64,000 nucleotides of DNA from Verrucomicrobiota bacterium (GTDB taxonomy: Bacteria; Verrucomicrobiota; Verrucomicrobiia; Verrucomicrobiales; V1-33), in the NCBI GenBank assembly GCA_003402705.1, contig QQNF01000002.1:62001-126000 (forward strand). The letters are read 5' to 3'. Position 1 is the first letter of the stretch. Every line of letters begins with the position of its first letter. Below the pieces are notes generated by a model. That model saw only the letters and a program-made list of their open reading frames with translations, had not been told where the DNA came from and made no database searches. Both the position numbers and the translations under genes were made by a program. This document shows, piece after piece, positions 1 to 7,493 of this stretch.

Positions 1-266
1 GCGGTGGTGTCGAGGGAAGTCCAGACCTCGGATTTAGGGGTCCGAGGGGGGAGCGGGCCGGAGGTTGGGACGGGGATGCCGGAGCGGTTGGTGGAGGCGA
101 GGCCTTTGGCGATGGCGTCTGGGGAGATATCGGTGATGAAGACGAGATCCATGCCCGGGGTGCGAGCGACCTGCCATGCGACGCCGAGCCCCATGGCACC
201 GCATCCGACAACACCGACCCGGATATTCTTACCGGATTTTTCGAAGGCCCTGAGCTGATTGATCAA
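1..266 (-). CDS. homoserine-dehydrogenase-like NAD(P) oxidoreductase (N-terminal part)
   Basis: Only the first 88 or so codons are present; the gene runs off the left edge. The translation has a Rossmann start (RVGVVGCGAMGLGVA), then a TPGMDLVFITDI stretch, the pattern of the COG4091 predicted homoserine dehydrogenases that carry a C-terminal SAF domain. Family members bind NAD(P) in the cytoplasm; the true substrate is uncertain. No ATG or GTG lies upstream of the Rossmann motif in this frame, so a TTG at 264-266 is the most plausible start, 22 residues before the glycine-rich loop. The start has no clear ribosome binding site. The domain assignment is secure; the exact product is inferred. 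Confidence 0.72.
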   Translation of the reverse strand, partial: MINQLRAFEKSGKNIRVGVVGCGAMGLGVAWQVARTPGMDLVFITDISPDAIAKGLASTNRSGIPVPTSGPLPPRTPKSEVWTSLDTT

Positions 267-370
267 GCGAGTGGAAAGCTGGAGGTTGGAGGGTGCTGAG
301 CAGCCGGGAGCGGCGGGCCAGCGAGGGAAGCGGGGCGGCTACACTGAATCCGGGGCGCGTGCAAGTGCGA

Positions 371-403
371 GCCTCCCGGGGAGGAGATTCGATCCCGGGA
401 GGC
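371..403 (-). terminator. hairpin downstream of the DUF1080 gene
   Basis: A perfect 10-bp stem, GCCTCCCGGG at 371-380 and CCCGGGAGGC at 394-403, lies 34 bases past the stop of the minus-strand DUF1080 gene. No T-tract follows on the minus strand, so it may be a Rho-assisted or RNA-stabilising hairpin rather than a classical intrinsic terminator. Confidence 0.45.
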
Positions 404-437
404 GGAGGGTGTGGTGAGCTGCGGCGGGGTGCCGGGA

Positions 438-1400
438 TTACTTTTTCTCGACGAGCCAGATGTTGCGGTAACGGATGGGGTTGCCGTGGTTCTGGAGGTG
501 GAGCGGGCCGGGGTCCTTGCCGTCGCCGAGCGGGGCGGCGGTGGTGGCGTGAGGGAGTTCGACGTTGTCGTGGATGACGGTGCCGTTGTGTTTGACGGTG
601 GTGCGGGCGTTGGCGGTTTTTTTACCGGAGGCGTCGAAGGTGGCGGCGGTGAAGTCGATGTCGTAGGCCTGCCAGACGAGTGGGGGGAGGCACATGTTGA
701 GGTCCGGGGCTTTGATGCTGTAGATGCCGCCGCATTCATTGTTTTCGCCTTCGAGGCCGAAGGAATCGAGGACCTGGACCTCGAAGCGGCTCTGGTTGTA
801 GAAGCCGGAGTTGCCGCGGTCCTGGCCGCGGGCTTTTGGTTTGTAGGGCAGCATGAATTCGAGGTGGATGTGGTAGCTGCCGAATTTCTGTTTGGAGTCC
901 TGGCCTTCTTTGAGGAGTTTTTCGTCGGTCATGCCGCTGCCGTTCCATGCGTCGGTGTTGGAGCCGTCGAAGAGGATGACGGCGTCGGCGGGTGGTTTGG
1001 CACCCATGGTGGGGCTGGAGCGGGTGATTTTTTCGAGGGAATCGCTGCCGAGGGTGACCTTGCCGTCTTTGGCGGTGCCTTCGAGGGAGCCGAGGGAGAT
1101 TCTGATAGCGCTTTTGCCGTTACCGGCGGTGCCTTTGACGCGGGAGGCTTTGTTGCCGTCCCAGCCAGCGCCGGGGAGGCCGCCTGGGTAGAGGATGGCG
1201 AGGAATTTGCCATCGCCTTCAGCGACGAGCTGGAGCCCGTGTTTTTTGCCGGCGATGGTGCCAGCGTACTCGCCCTGAATGGCGAAGTCGGCGTCGGCTT
1301 TAGCGGCTTCGGCTGGGTCGATGAAGAGCCCCTTGGGTTCCTCGGCGTGGATGGGGAGGAGGGAGAGGAGGAGGGAGGAGAAGAGCAGGGATTTTTTCAT
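438..1400 (-). CDS. secreted DUF1080 (3-keto-disaccharide hydrolase family) protein
   Basis: The 320-residue product starts with a signal peptide (MKKSLLFSSLLLSLLPIHA). Residues of about 20-120 form a module whose identity I do not recognise. From about residue 130 the typical DUF1080 fold follows: VILFDGSNTDAWNG, FGSYHIHLEFMLPY, RGNSGFY, FEVQVLDSFG and a final PIRYRNIWL. DUF1080 is a concanavalin-like beta-sandwich; some members hydrolyse 3-keto-glycosides, so a role in extracellular sugar breakdown is likely but inferred. The MKK start was chosen over an ATG 14 codons upstream because it gives an intact signal peptide and an ATGA overlap (1397-1400) with the upstream NUDIX gene, which implies translational coupling. 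Confidence 0.9.
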   Translation of the reverse strand: MKKSLLFSSLLLSLLPIHAEEPKGLFIDPAEAAKADADFAIQGEYAGTIAGKKHGLQLVAEGDGKFLAILYPGGLPGAGWDGNKASRVKGTAGNGKSAIRISLGSLEGTAKDGKVTLGSDSLEKITRSSPTMGAKPPADAVILFDGSNTDAWNGSGMTDEKLLKEGQDSKQKFGSYHIHLEFMLPYKPKARGQDRGNSGFYNQSRFEVQVLDSFGLEGENNECGGIYSIKAPDLNMCLPPLVWQAYDIDFTAATFDASGKKTANARTTVKHNGTVIHDNVELPHATTAAPLGDGKDPGPLHLQNHGNPIRYRNIWLVEKK

Positions 1401-2011
1401 GGGATGATGAGGTGGAGGTGGTCGAGACAGATCTGGCTCCATGATTCGAGCTGGTCGCGGCGGGCGGCTAGGGAATCGAGGGAGAGGAAAGAGAGGTCGG
1501 TGATGGGGGCTTCGTTGGCGGCGACGTCTGGGGAGGTTAGGTTGAAGAGGTGGACGATGCCGATGTGGACCTTGCCGACGTCATTGGAGTCGTCGTTGAT
1601 GAGGGCGACGATGTTCTGGGAGAAGGGCGAGTTGATGACGAGTTCCTCGTTCATTTCGCGTTCGACGCCTGTCATGTAGGTATCTTTTTCGAGGGAGGCC
1701 TGGGCGGCGTCTTCGGCGTTGATGTGGCCGCCGATGCCGAGGGATCCTTTGGCGGCGAGGCGTTTTTCGCCGCCTTTGGCGCCCCTGACGTAGTGGAGGA
1801 GGTGGCCGTTGTGGTGGAAGAGGGCGTAGGGGATGATCTGCTTGTGGGAGGGATCGTCTTCTGCGGCGTCTCTGGCGAGGAAGTGGTTATTGGCCGGGTT
1901 GAGGAAGGCTGGGAGGTAGCGGTCGACGTCGGTGGAGAGCCCGTTGAAGGCACCGAGATCGTCGAAGAGACGGCGGGGGATCACGAGGACGCGTTCGTCA
2001 GGCCAGCGCAT
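1397..2011 (-). CDS. NUDIX-type predicted phosphoesterase (COG4112-like)
   Basis: This 204-residue cytoplasmic protein contains a NUDIX-like box, GGHIN followed after a spacer by GVEREMNEEL, where REMNEEL matches the REx2EE metal-binding core. The N-terminal WPDERVLVIPRRLFDDLGAFNG and the YLPAFLNP and FLARDAAEDDP stretches resemble COG4112 predicted phosphoesterases of the MutT superfamily. The substrate is unknown. The ATG at 2011 begins MRWPDERV, where similarity to the family begins; an ATG 27 codons further upstream would add only Pro/Ser/Arg-rich sequence. It overlaps the DUF1080 gene by four bases. About 155 bp without a gene separate it from the TPR gene upstream. Confidence 0.82.
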   Translation of the reverse strand: MRWPDERVLVIPRRLFDDLGAFNGLSTDVDRYLPAFLNPANNHFLARDAAEDDPSHKQIIPYALFHHNGHLLHYVRGAKGGEKRLAAKGSLGIGGHINAEDAAQASLEKDTYMTGVEREMNEELVINSPFSQNIVALINDDSNDVGKVHIGIVHLFNLTSPDVAANEAPITDLSFLSLDSLAARRDQLESWSQICLDHLHLIIP

Positions 2012-2166
2012 GGGAGAGGGAAGGGGGAAGCGGGAAGGGTTCGGGAGAGGTCTACAGGATTGGACCGATGGAGCGTGTCGAGGGGACCGCAAGAGACAGC
2101 GGGTGCCGCGGGCGCGGGGCGGGTGGGGTGCGGAGTGTCCCTGTTGGGAGGGGGCGGGCGGGGAGG

Positions 2167-2523
2167 TCAGTCGCGTTTGATGCGACCGCCGAGGGAGAGG
2201 ATGCGGGCGTTGCCTTTGGCGGCTTCAGCTTCGGCGATGTTGCCCATTTTGACGTAAACCTGGGAGAGGGCGGTCCATGCGAGGAGGTCGTTGGGTCGGA
2301 GGTCGGTGGCCATCATGGCGGCACCGAGAGCGCCTTTGAGGTCGCTGGAGCGCATGAGGACCATGCCGAGGCCGTGCCATGCGTCGAAGCAGGCCGGGTC
2401 GAGGGCGGCGGCGTCGCGGAAGAGAGCGGCGGCACCGTCGAGGTCGCCGGTGGCGACGCAGCCGCTGGCGTCGTCGAGGAGGTCGGCGAGAGGAGAGGGG
2501 TGGTCCGTGGAGGGAGTGGACAC
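2167..2523 (-). CDS. small TPR-repeat protein
   Basis: The 118-residue product is almost entirely tetratricopeptide helices: ASGCVATGDLDGAAALFRDA, ACFDAWHGLGMVLMRSSDLKGAL and NDLLAWTALSQVYVKMGNIAEAEAA, three consecutive TPR units with the usual W/L/G/Y/A/P spacing. It has no signal peptide, so it is probably a cytoplasmic protein-interaction module. I chose a GTG start at 2523 because it lies eight bases after the stop of the upstream PpiD-like gene and precedes all TPR units; no upstream ATG fits. The tight spacing and shared strand suggest co-transcription with the chaperone gene. Confidence 0.75.
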   Translation of the reverse strand: MSTPSTDHPSPLADLLDDASGCVATGDLDGAAALFRDAAALDPACFDAWHGLGMVLMRSSDLKGALGAAMMATDLRPNDLLAWTALSQVYVKMGNIAEAEAAKGNARILSLGGRIKRD

Positions 2524-2531
2524 GATGGGGT

Positions 2532-4268
2532 TCAGCGGACTTCGACGGCGGCGTCGCGTCTGGAGGAGAACCATGCCTGGAAGACCGGGCTGGGTGGGGA
2601 GAAGGGGGAACCGTTGTCGCCGGAGGTGAGGTTTTTGGCGAGGTTCTTTTTGTCCTCTTCCATTTTGGGGTCTTTGGGGAGTTCCTTTTTGGCGACGTGG
2701 ATGAGGAGGAGGCCTTCGGGGACTTCCTGAGGCTCGGAGGTTTCGCCGGCGTTGAGTTCGTTGCACTTGGCGAGGACGACCTTCTGGTTGGCTAGGCCGG
2801 TGGGTGGCTTGGTGCCGGAGAAGGCGGGGATTTCGCCGGCGGTGAGGCCAGCGGCGGTGGTTGCTTCGGCGAACGATTTGCCGGCTTTGACGGCTTCGTC
2901 GATGGCGGTGCGGGCCTTGGTGGCGGCGTCTTTGAGGGCGGCGGCGACCTTGGTTTCCTTGAGTTTGGCGGTGATTTTTTCCTTTACCTGGTCGAGCGGG
3001 AGGATGCCGGCCTTGGTGATGGAGGCGATTTCGAAGAGACACCAGCCGTCGGCGGTCTGGACAGGGTCAGCGGGGCCGGGTTCTGCGGTGAACATGGCTT
3101 CGAGCGCGGGGGCCTGGGCTTTGAGGGCTTCCGGAGGAGCGGCCTTGGTGAAATCGGCTTGAGTGGCTTCGAAGCCGGCGCCTTTGGCGGCTTCTTCGAA
3201 GGGTTTGGGGCCACGGTCGTCGGCGAAGAGAGCGGTGGCGAGGGCGTCGACCTTGGAGACCCATGATTTCTCGGCGGCGAGGTGGGTTTCCATGGCCTTG
3301 GTGTGGTCGTCGAGGGCCTTGGTGTAGGTTTCCTGGAGTTTTTTGAATTCCTCTTCCTTGGCCTTTTTCTGTGCTTCGTCGGTGATTTTGGAGAGGTCTT
3401 CCTGGACTGGGGCGACGGGAGCGGTGGGTGGTTTTGGCTTGGCGCTGAAGACGAATTTCACCGAGCGTTTTTCGTCGGAGAGGACGACGGCGTCAGGGGT
3501 GGGGGCGGGTTCGCCTTCTTTGGGAGCGGCTTCGGACTTGGCATTTTCTGCGTCGTAGAACGTCTTGATTTCCTCGTCGGTGACGGCTTGCTCGGCGAAT
3601 TTGGTTTTTTCGGCGAGGGCGGTGAAGGCGGTGGTTTTGACGTGCTGACTGGCGTAATAGTCATCGACTTCGGCGGGGGAGGGAGCGAAGGAGCCGCCGA
3701 CGAGTTTGCTGAGTTTCTGGAAGATGATGATGTCGTGCGCGAGCGTGAAGAGCTTCTGTTCGGTGGTGGTTTTGTCACCGAGGTTGCCGTTGGAGAGGAA
3801 GGCGTCGTATTTGGAGCTGTCGAAGCGGCCGTTGGATTTGAAGGCACCGAGTTCCTGGACCATGCGGGAGACGTCTTCGCGGTCTGCGGCGATGCCGAGG
3901 CGTTTGGCCTCTTCGCGCATGACCATGACGTTGTAGGAGAAGTCGAGGTCGTCGCCGGAGTTGCGGTTGGTGCTGGTGTAGCGGTTGGAGATGGAGCTGA
4001 GGGTATTGAGGAATTTCAGGGCTGGGTCGGAGAAGCGAGCCATGTAGTCGTTGCCCTCGATCATGCGACCGAGGCGGTCGGCGACGCCACCCATTTCGTC
4101 GATGGCCTTTTTCTCGCCTGCGGTGAAGTCCCGGCCGTAAATGTTGCCGATGCGGGTGCCGGATCCCATCCTCTGATTGGGGTTATAGAGGAAGGTGAAG
4201 GAAACGATGACCACGGCTGCGATGACGGACATCAGGACGTAGTGGTGCTTGCGGAGGGTCTCGAGCAT
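2532..4268 (-). CDS. PpiD/SurA-like membrane-anchored peptidyl-prolyl isomerase (SurA_N_3 type)
   Basis: The product has 578 residues. It begins MLETLRKHHYVLMSVIAAVVIVSFTFLYN: a short cytoplasmic tail and one membrane anchor, as in PpiD. A SurA-type chaperone region follows (about 40-240; DREDVSRMVQELGAFKSNGRFDSSKYDAFL is characteristic), then a Lys/Glu-rich helical region and two stretches resembling degenerate parvulin domains (for example DPVQTADGWCLFEIASITKAGILPL). The domain probably faces the periplasm and assists folding of exported proteins, which fits a genome rich in exported proteins. The ATG at 4268 is the only one that gives this topology. The gene lies 169 bp downstream of the adk stop. 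Confidence 0.82.
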   Translation of the reverse strand: MLETLRKHHYVLMSVIAAVVIVSFTFLYNPNQRMGSGTRIGNIYGRDFTAGEKKAIDEMGGVADRLGRMIEGNDYMARFSDPALKFLNTLSSISNRYTSTNRNSGDDLDFSYNVMVMREEAKRLGIAADREDVSRMVQELGAFKSNGRFDSSKYDAFLSNGNLGDKTTTEQKLFTLAHDIIIFQKLSKLVGGSFAPSPAEVDDYYASQHVKTTAFTALAEKTKFAEQAVTDEEIKTFYDAENAKSEAAPKEGEPAPTPDAVVLSDEKRSVKFVFSAKPKPPTAPVAPVQEDLSKITDEAQKKAKEEEFKKLQETYTKALDDHTKAMETHLAAEKSWVSKVDALATALFADDRGPKPFEEAAKGAGFEATQADFTKAAPPEALKAQAPALEAMFTAEPGPADPVQTADGWCLFEIASITKAGILPLDQVKEKITAKLKETKVAAALKDAATKARTAIDEAVKAGKSFAEATTAAGLTAGEIPAFSGTKPPTGLANQKVVLAKCNELNAGETSEPQEVPEGLLLIHVAKKELPKDPKMEEDKKNLAKNLTSGDNGSPFSPPSPVFQAWFSSRRDAAVEVR

Positions 4269-4437
4269 GGCTGTGCGGGTCGGGAAAGCGGTTGGCGGGT
4301 GTAAGGGGCGTGGAGGCCCCAGAAGGGTTGCGAACGTATGGGGGCGGGGGGAGCCGGGCAACTGGATTTTGGGAGCCGGTTGAAAACCCGGATCCGCTGC
4401 CAATCGGGGGATTTAAACAGGCTCCTGGGAGGTCGGG

Positions 4438-5070
4438 TCAGTGGACTTCCTCGGCGGAGGTCTTGAATTCGGAGAGGGAGATGATGCGGCTGAGGATGGT
4501 GTGGAAGACGATGGCCGGGTGCTGGGTGGCGTCGATGTCTGTGATGCGCTCGCGCGGGTAGAAGTCGAGCATGGGTTTGGATTCTGCTTCGTAGGTGCGG
4601 ATGCGGCGTTCGATGGTTTCGTCGCGGGCGTCGTCGAAGCGGTTTTCCTTGAGGGCGCGTTTGCGGATACGGCGGTGGAGTTCCTGGCGGTCTGGGCAGG
4701 AGAGGTGGAAGACGTGGAGGACGTCGATGAAAGGGGCCATGAGGCGGGCCTGTTCGACGTTTCTGGGGATGCCGTCGAGGACGAGGAAGTCGATGTCTGG
4801 TTTGAAGCTGTGGCTTTCGGCGCGGGAGTCGATGTTGGCTTTCCAGAGTTGGACGGTGAGTTCGTCGGGGACGAGTTCGCCGCGCATGGAGTACTCGACG
4901 AATTTCTGGCCGAGAGGGGTACGGGTGTCGAGGGCTCGGAAGACTTCACCGCAGACGAAGTGGATGAAGCGGGGGATGCGGCCGAGGATGGCACCCTGGG
5001 TGCCTTTGCCGCTGCCGGGGGCACCGAACATGAGGATGGTTTTGAAGCGCGCGTCTTTGTGGTTGCTCAT
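4438..5070 (-). CDS. adk: adenylate kinase family nucleoside monophosphate kinase
   Basis: The 210-residue protein has the P-loop GAPGSGKGTQ at about residues 16-25, the NMP-binding GELVPDELT segment and the LVLDGIPRNVEQA motif (usually DGFPR in adenylate kinase; Phe is Ile here). It has RRIRTYEAESKPMLDFY in the C-terminal part, which corresponds to the RxxxYxxxT/S region. A short-LID architecture fits the length. The reaction is ATP + AMP to 2 ADP; the Phe-to-Ile change and modest divergence leave room for a related NMP kinase. The ATG at 5070 (MSNHKDARFK) places the P-loop at the normal distance from the start. rdgB starts divergently 90 bp away. Confidence 0.82.
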   Translation of the reverse strand: MSNHKDARFKTILMFGAPGSGKGTQGAILGRIPRFIHFVCGEVFRALDTRTPLGQKFVEYSMRGELVPDELTVQLWKANIDSRAESHSFKPDIDFLVLDGIPRNVEQARLMAPFIDVLHVFHLSCPDRQELHRRIRKRALKENRFDDARDETIERRIRTYEAESKPMLDFYPRERITDIDATQHPAIVFHTILSRIISLSEFKTSAEEVH

Positions 5071-5159
5071 GAGGTGACGGGAGGCAGAGGAATGGGTGCC
5101 GCGGAGGCGGGGCGACTGTCCTAAAGCCTCCGGGGCGGAAGGAAACCACAAATTTTGCC

Positions 5160-5768
5160 ATGCCGGAACAACCTCGATGCATTGTCATTGCCACGCATAA
5201 CCGACATAAGACCGGGGAGTTCCGGGAGCTTTTGGGGAGCGGGTGGGAGGTGGAGGATCTGAAGGATCATCCTGGGTTGGGGTCGCCTGAGGAGACGGGG
5301 GAGACCTTTGAGGAGAACGCGGCGATCAAGGCGCTGGCGGCGGCGGCGGAGCTTGGGCCGGAGGTGCTGGTGGTGGCGGATGATTCCGGGTTGGAGGTGG
5401 ATGCGCTGGGTGGGCGGCCGGGGGTGTATTCGGCGCGGTATGCGGGTGAGGGGGCGGGGGACGGGGAGAATCTGGCGAAGGTGCTAGGGGAGCTGGCGGC
5501 GGCCGGGGTGAGCGGGGAGGCGCGGCGGGCGAGGTTCCGGTGTGTGCTGGTGGTGGCGCGGGGGCGGGAGGTGCTGGGGGTTTTTGATGGGGCGGTGGAG
5601 GGGATGCTGGCGGAGGAGGCGCGTGGGAGTGGAGGATTTGGTTATGATCCGGCGTTTGTGCCGGAGGGTGAGACGGGGACGTTCGGGGAGTTGCCGGCGG
5701 CGGTGAAGCACGGGATGAGTCATCGGTCGCGGGCGGTGGGGAAGCTGGTGGCGTGGCTGGGGAGTTGA
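5160..5768 (+). CDS. rdgB: XTP/dITP pyrophosphatase (RdgB/HAM1 family)
   Basis: The 202-residue protein carries the complete HAM1 signature set: N-terminal THNRHKTGEFRELL, TFEENAAIKA, ADDSGLEVDALGGRPGVYSARYAG, GFGYDPAFVPEG and KHGMSHRSRAV at the end. It hydrolyses non-canonical purine triphosphates (ITP, XTP, dITP) to monophosphates in the cytoplasm, keeping them out of DNA and RNA. The length is normal. The ATG at 5160 leaves a short MPEQPRCIV leader before the core. Base 5444 onwards inside the gene contains four closely spaced G-runs on the coding strand. The gene is divergent from adk. Confidence 0.95.
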   Translation: MPEQPRCIVIATHNRHKTGEFRELLGSGWEVEDLKDHPGLGSPEETGETFEENAAIKALAAAAELGPEVLVVADDSGLEVDALGGRPGVYSARYAGEGAGDGENLAKVLGELAAAGVSGEARRARFRCVLVVARGREVLGVFDGAVEGMLAEEARGSGGFGYDPAFVPEGETGTFGELPAAVKHGMSHRSRAVGKLVAWLGS

Positions 5769-5822
5769 GGGGGAGATGGGAGGGTTTGATTTTTGAGGCG
5801 GACTTTGGTTTCTGCCGTCAGC

Positions 5823-5877
5823 GGGCTTGGAATGATGAGGCGGCACGCCAATTGGCAGCCGCCCACTTCCAAGACCG
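5823..5877. repeat. REP-like compound hairpin
   Basis: Nested inverted repeats lie 55 bases after rdgB. The outer arms are CTTGGAA (5826-5832) and TTCCAAG (5867-5873), extended by CGG/CCG. The middle arms are GGCGGC (5839-5844) and GCCGCC (5858-5863). The centre is the perfect palindrome GCCAATTGGC (5847-5856). A further palindrome GCAGCGCTGC follows at 5901-5910. The structure could terminate rdgB or be a dispersed extragenic repeat; only one copy is seen in this window. It sits at the left edge of the compositional island. Confidence 0.6.
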
Positions 5878-6027
5878 CCGGATGGAAAGGCCTGAGCGCC
5901 GCAGCGCTGCGCGATGCCGCCCTCGCCGACAGCGACCTGCGCCTCACTGAGGTGATTCCGCGCAAGAGTTGTCTTTGCGCCTTCCTTTCCGATTGGCGAA
6001 GGGTGAGTGTTGGCAACTCTGCTTTCC

Positions 6028-6852
6028 ATGAAATCATTTCTTCACGTCTTCGCGCTGTTTCTGTTTACCGGTATTGTGCGAAGTCACGAGTCGGCGGCAC
6101 CCGCCTCGAAAGGCTCTGGCATAAAAGTGCTGGCGTATGCCAACACGGGTTACTACCGCCACCCGGACATTCCGGCGTTGAACCGCTGGCTGGTGCTGCT
6201 GGGTCATGAGAACGGCTTTGAGGTGGATGTCACCGAGCATTGGAAAGACCTGCAGCCGGAGGTGCTGGCGCGTTACGACGTGCTAGTGCTGAACAATGCC
6301 AACGAACTCGACAAGGTGCTGCCGGAGGCGCAGCGCAAGGCGGTGGAGGTCTGGTTTGCCACCGGCAAAAAGGGCATCGTGGGATTGCACGCGGCGCTGG
6401 TGCATCAAAAGAACTGGCCTTGGCTGAACGCGCTCGGCGGCTGCGATTTCAACAGCGACTCCGACTTCGCTAGAGCAAAGGTTATCGTGGAGCCTGCGGC
6501 GAAGGAACATCCTGCGGTGAAGGGGCAGCCAGCGGAGTTCTGGATCGAGGCGGATTGGACGAATCACGACCGCTCCGTGACCGGGCTGCCGGGCTTTCAC
6601 GTGCTCCTGCGCGTGGATGAGAGCACGTACACGCCGGTGCGCGACTATTTCCAAACCCGCGGCGGCAAGCCGATGGGCGCGGACCATCCCATCGCTTGGA
6701 CAAACGAGCCTGCGAGTGGCGGACGCTTCTTCTACACCGAGTTCGGCCATGATCTGCGCTCGCTCAGCACGCCGTTTGCGCGGAGGCATGTGCTAGAAGG
6801 GATCAAGTGGGCCGCCGCGGCCGGAAAGTCCGAGAGCAAGCTCGCGAAGTGA
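6028..6852 (+). CDS. secreted ThuA-domain protein
   Basis: The 274-residue protein has a signal peptide (MKSFLHVFALFLFTGIVRS) and one ThuA domain: IKVLAYANTGYYRHPDIPALNRW, YDVLVLNNAN, KKGIVGLHAAL, WNAL-type LNALGGCDFN and a final GGRFFYTEFGHDL. ThuA is a class-I glutamine-amidotransferase-like fold linked to trehalose and other sugar metabolism; the activity is unproven. The start was moved to ATG 6028 because the upstream ATG adds seven residues ahead of the signal peptide. Its codons end in C about as often as in G, unlike neighbouring native plus-strand genes. It stands next to the remnant of a PSCyt1/DUF1553 gene, a common ThuA partner in PVC bacteria. Confidence 0.88.
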   Translation: MKSFLHVFALFLFTGIVRSHESAAPASKGSGIKVLAYANTGYYRHPDIPALNRWLVLLGHENGFEVDVTEHWKDLQPEVLARYDVLVLNNANELDKVLPEAQRKAVEVWFATGKKGIVGLHAALVHQKNWPWLNALGGCDFNSDSDFARAKVIVEPAAKEHPAVKGQPAEFWIEADWTNHDRSVTGLPGFHVLLRVDESTYTPVRDYFQTRGGKPMGADHPIAWTNEPASGGRFFYTEFGHDLRSLSTPFARRHVLEGIKWAAAAGKSESKLAK

Positions 6853-6888
6853 GCGTTCGCTGCGGCTTGAAACAAGCCGAGTTGCTTT

Positions 6889-7231
6889 TCAACAGGCATA
6901 GATGCTGCGGCGATAGCTGAAGGGTTCGTCGGTGATGTTCACAGGCCGCGTCGTCATAGCGCACCGCCTTGATGAGCAGCGATTCCTCAGGCTTCCCCGG
7001 CACAATCGCCGCGCCCGAGTCCCCGCCCGTCATCCAACCCGCCCGCGTGTCCAGCGTCAGCCCGCCCTTGCTTTGGCCCTTCTCCGACGAGTGGCAGTCG
7101 TAGCAGTGGTCTACGAGCAACGGCCGGATGTTCGCCTCGAAGAAGGCGATGCCCGCGCGATCGTCGGCGGCGAGGGACAGGTCATGCGCGGCGAAGAGGG
7201 TGAAGGCGAAAGCGAGACGTTAGAATGGCAT
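6889..7231 (-). pseudogene. decayed PSCyt1-DUF1549-DUF1553 gene remnant
   Basis: Reading the minus strand, an ATG at 7231 is followed after three codons (M-P-F) by TAA, and then by a signal-like LAFAFTLFAAHDLSLAADD and a Planctomycete cytochrome segment: IRPLLVDHCYDCHSSEKG, LTLDTRAGWMTGGDSGAAIVPG and SLLIKAVRYDD. Heme motif CYDCH is intact. Immediately after, the frame shifts and the sequence reads TRPVNITDEPFSYRRSIYAC then a stop, which matches the DUF1553 region that normally lies several hundred residues later. The remnant therefore has a nonsense codon, a frameshift and a large internal deletion. It is convergent with the ThuA gene, 36 bp away. Confidence 0.8.
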
Positions 7232-7346
7232 CGAGGTGTGTTTGCCGGAGGGGTGGGAATCTCACGGGGAAGAGTTTCCGGCGAGCCCGCCCTGTTGTCA
7301 GGCTCACGCCGTTGCGTCAACTATGGCGCACACCACCGGCCCAGCC

Positions 7347-7487
7347 ATGAAATCCAGATCACGAACATCAATCATCCCAACCACGTACACCCCGCTGCTT
7401 GTCGACTTGAAGGCTCGTGTACGGGCGACGTGGGTGAGGGTGGTGAACCTCAGTTTGGTGCACACAGCGTCCAGCGCCTCAATTTGA
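7347..7487 (+). pseudogene. possible N-terminal remnant of a DUF1016 gene
   Basis: A short frame beginning MKSRSRTSIIPTTYTPLLVD and continuing LKARVRATWVRV resembles the DUF1016 N-terminal domain start (family pattern: YxxLLxxLKxRIRxAQ...). The likeness ends about 30 residues in and the frame stops at 7487, six bases before the intact DUF1016 gene. It may be the leftover start of an older copy displaced by, or recombined with, the present gene. The match is short, so this is tentative. Confidence 0.35.
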
Positions 7488-7493
7488 AACAAA

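Noticed and set aside
5793-6209. Plus-strand frame across the hairpin and the start of the ThuA gene
   Set aside because: It runs through the inverted repeats and then overlaps the ThuA signal peptide in another frame, so it is not a credible gene.
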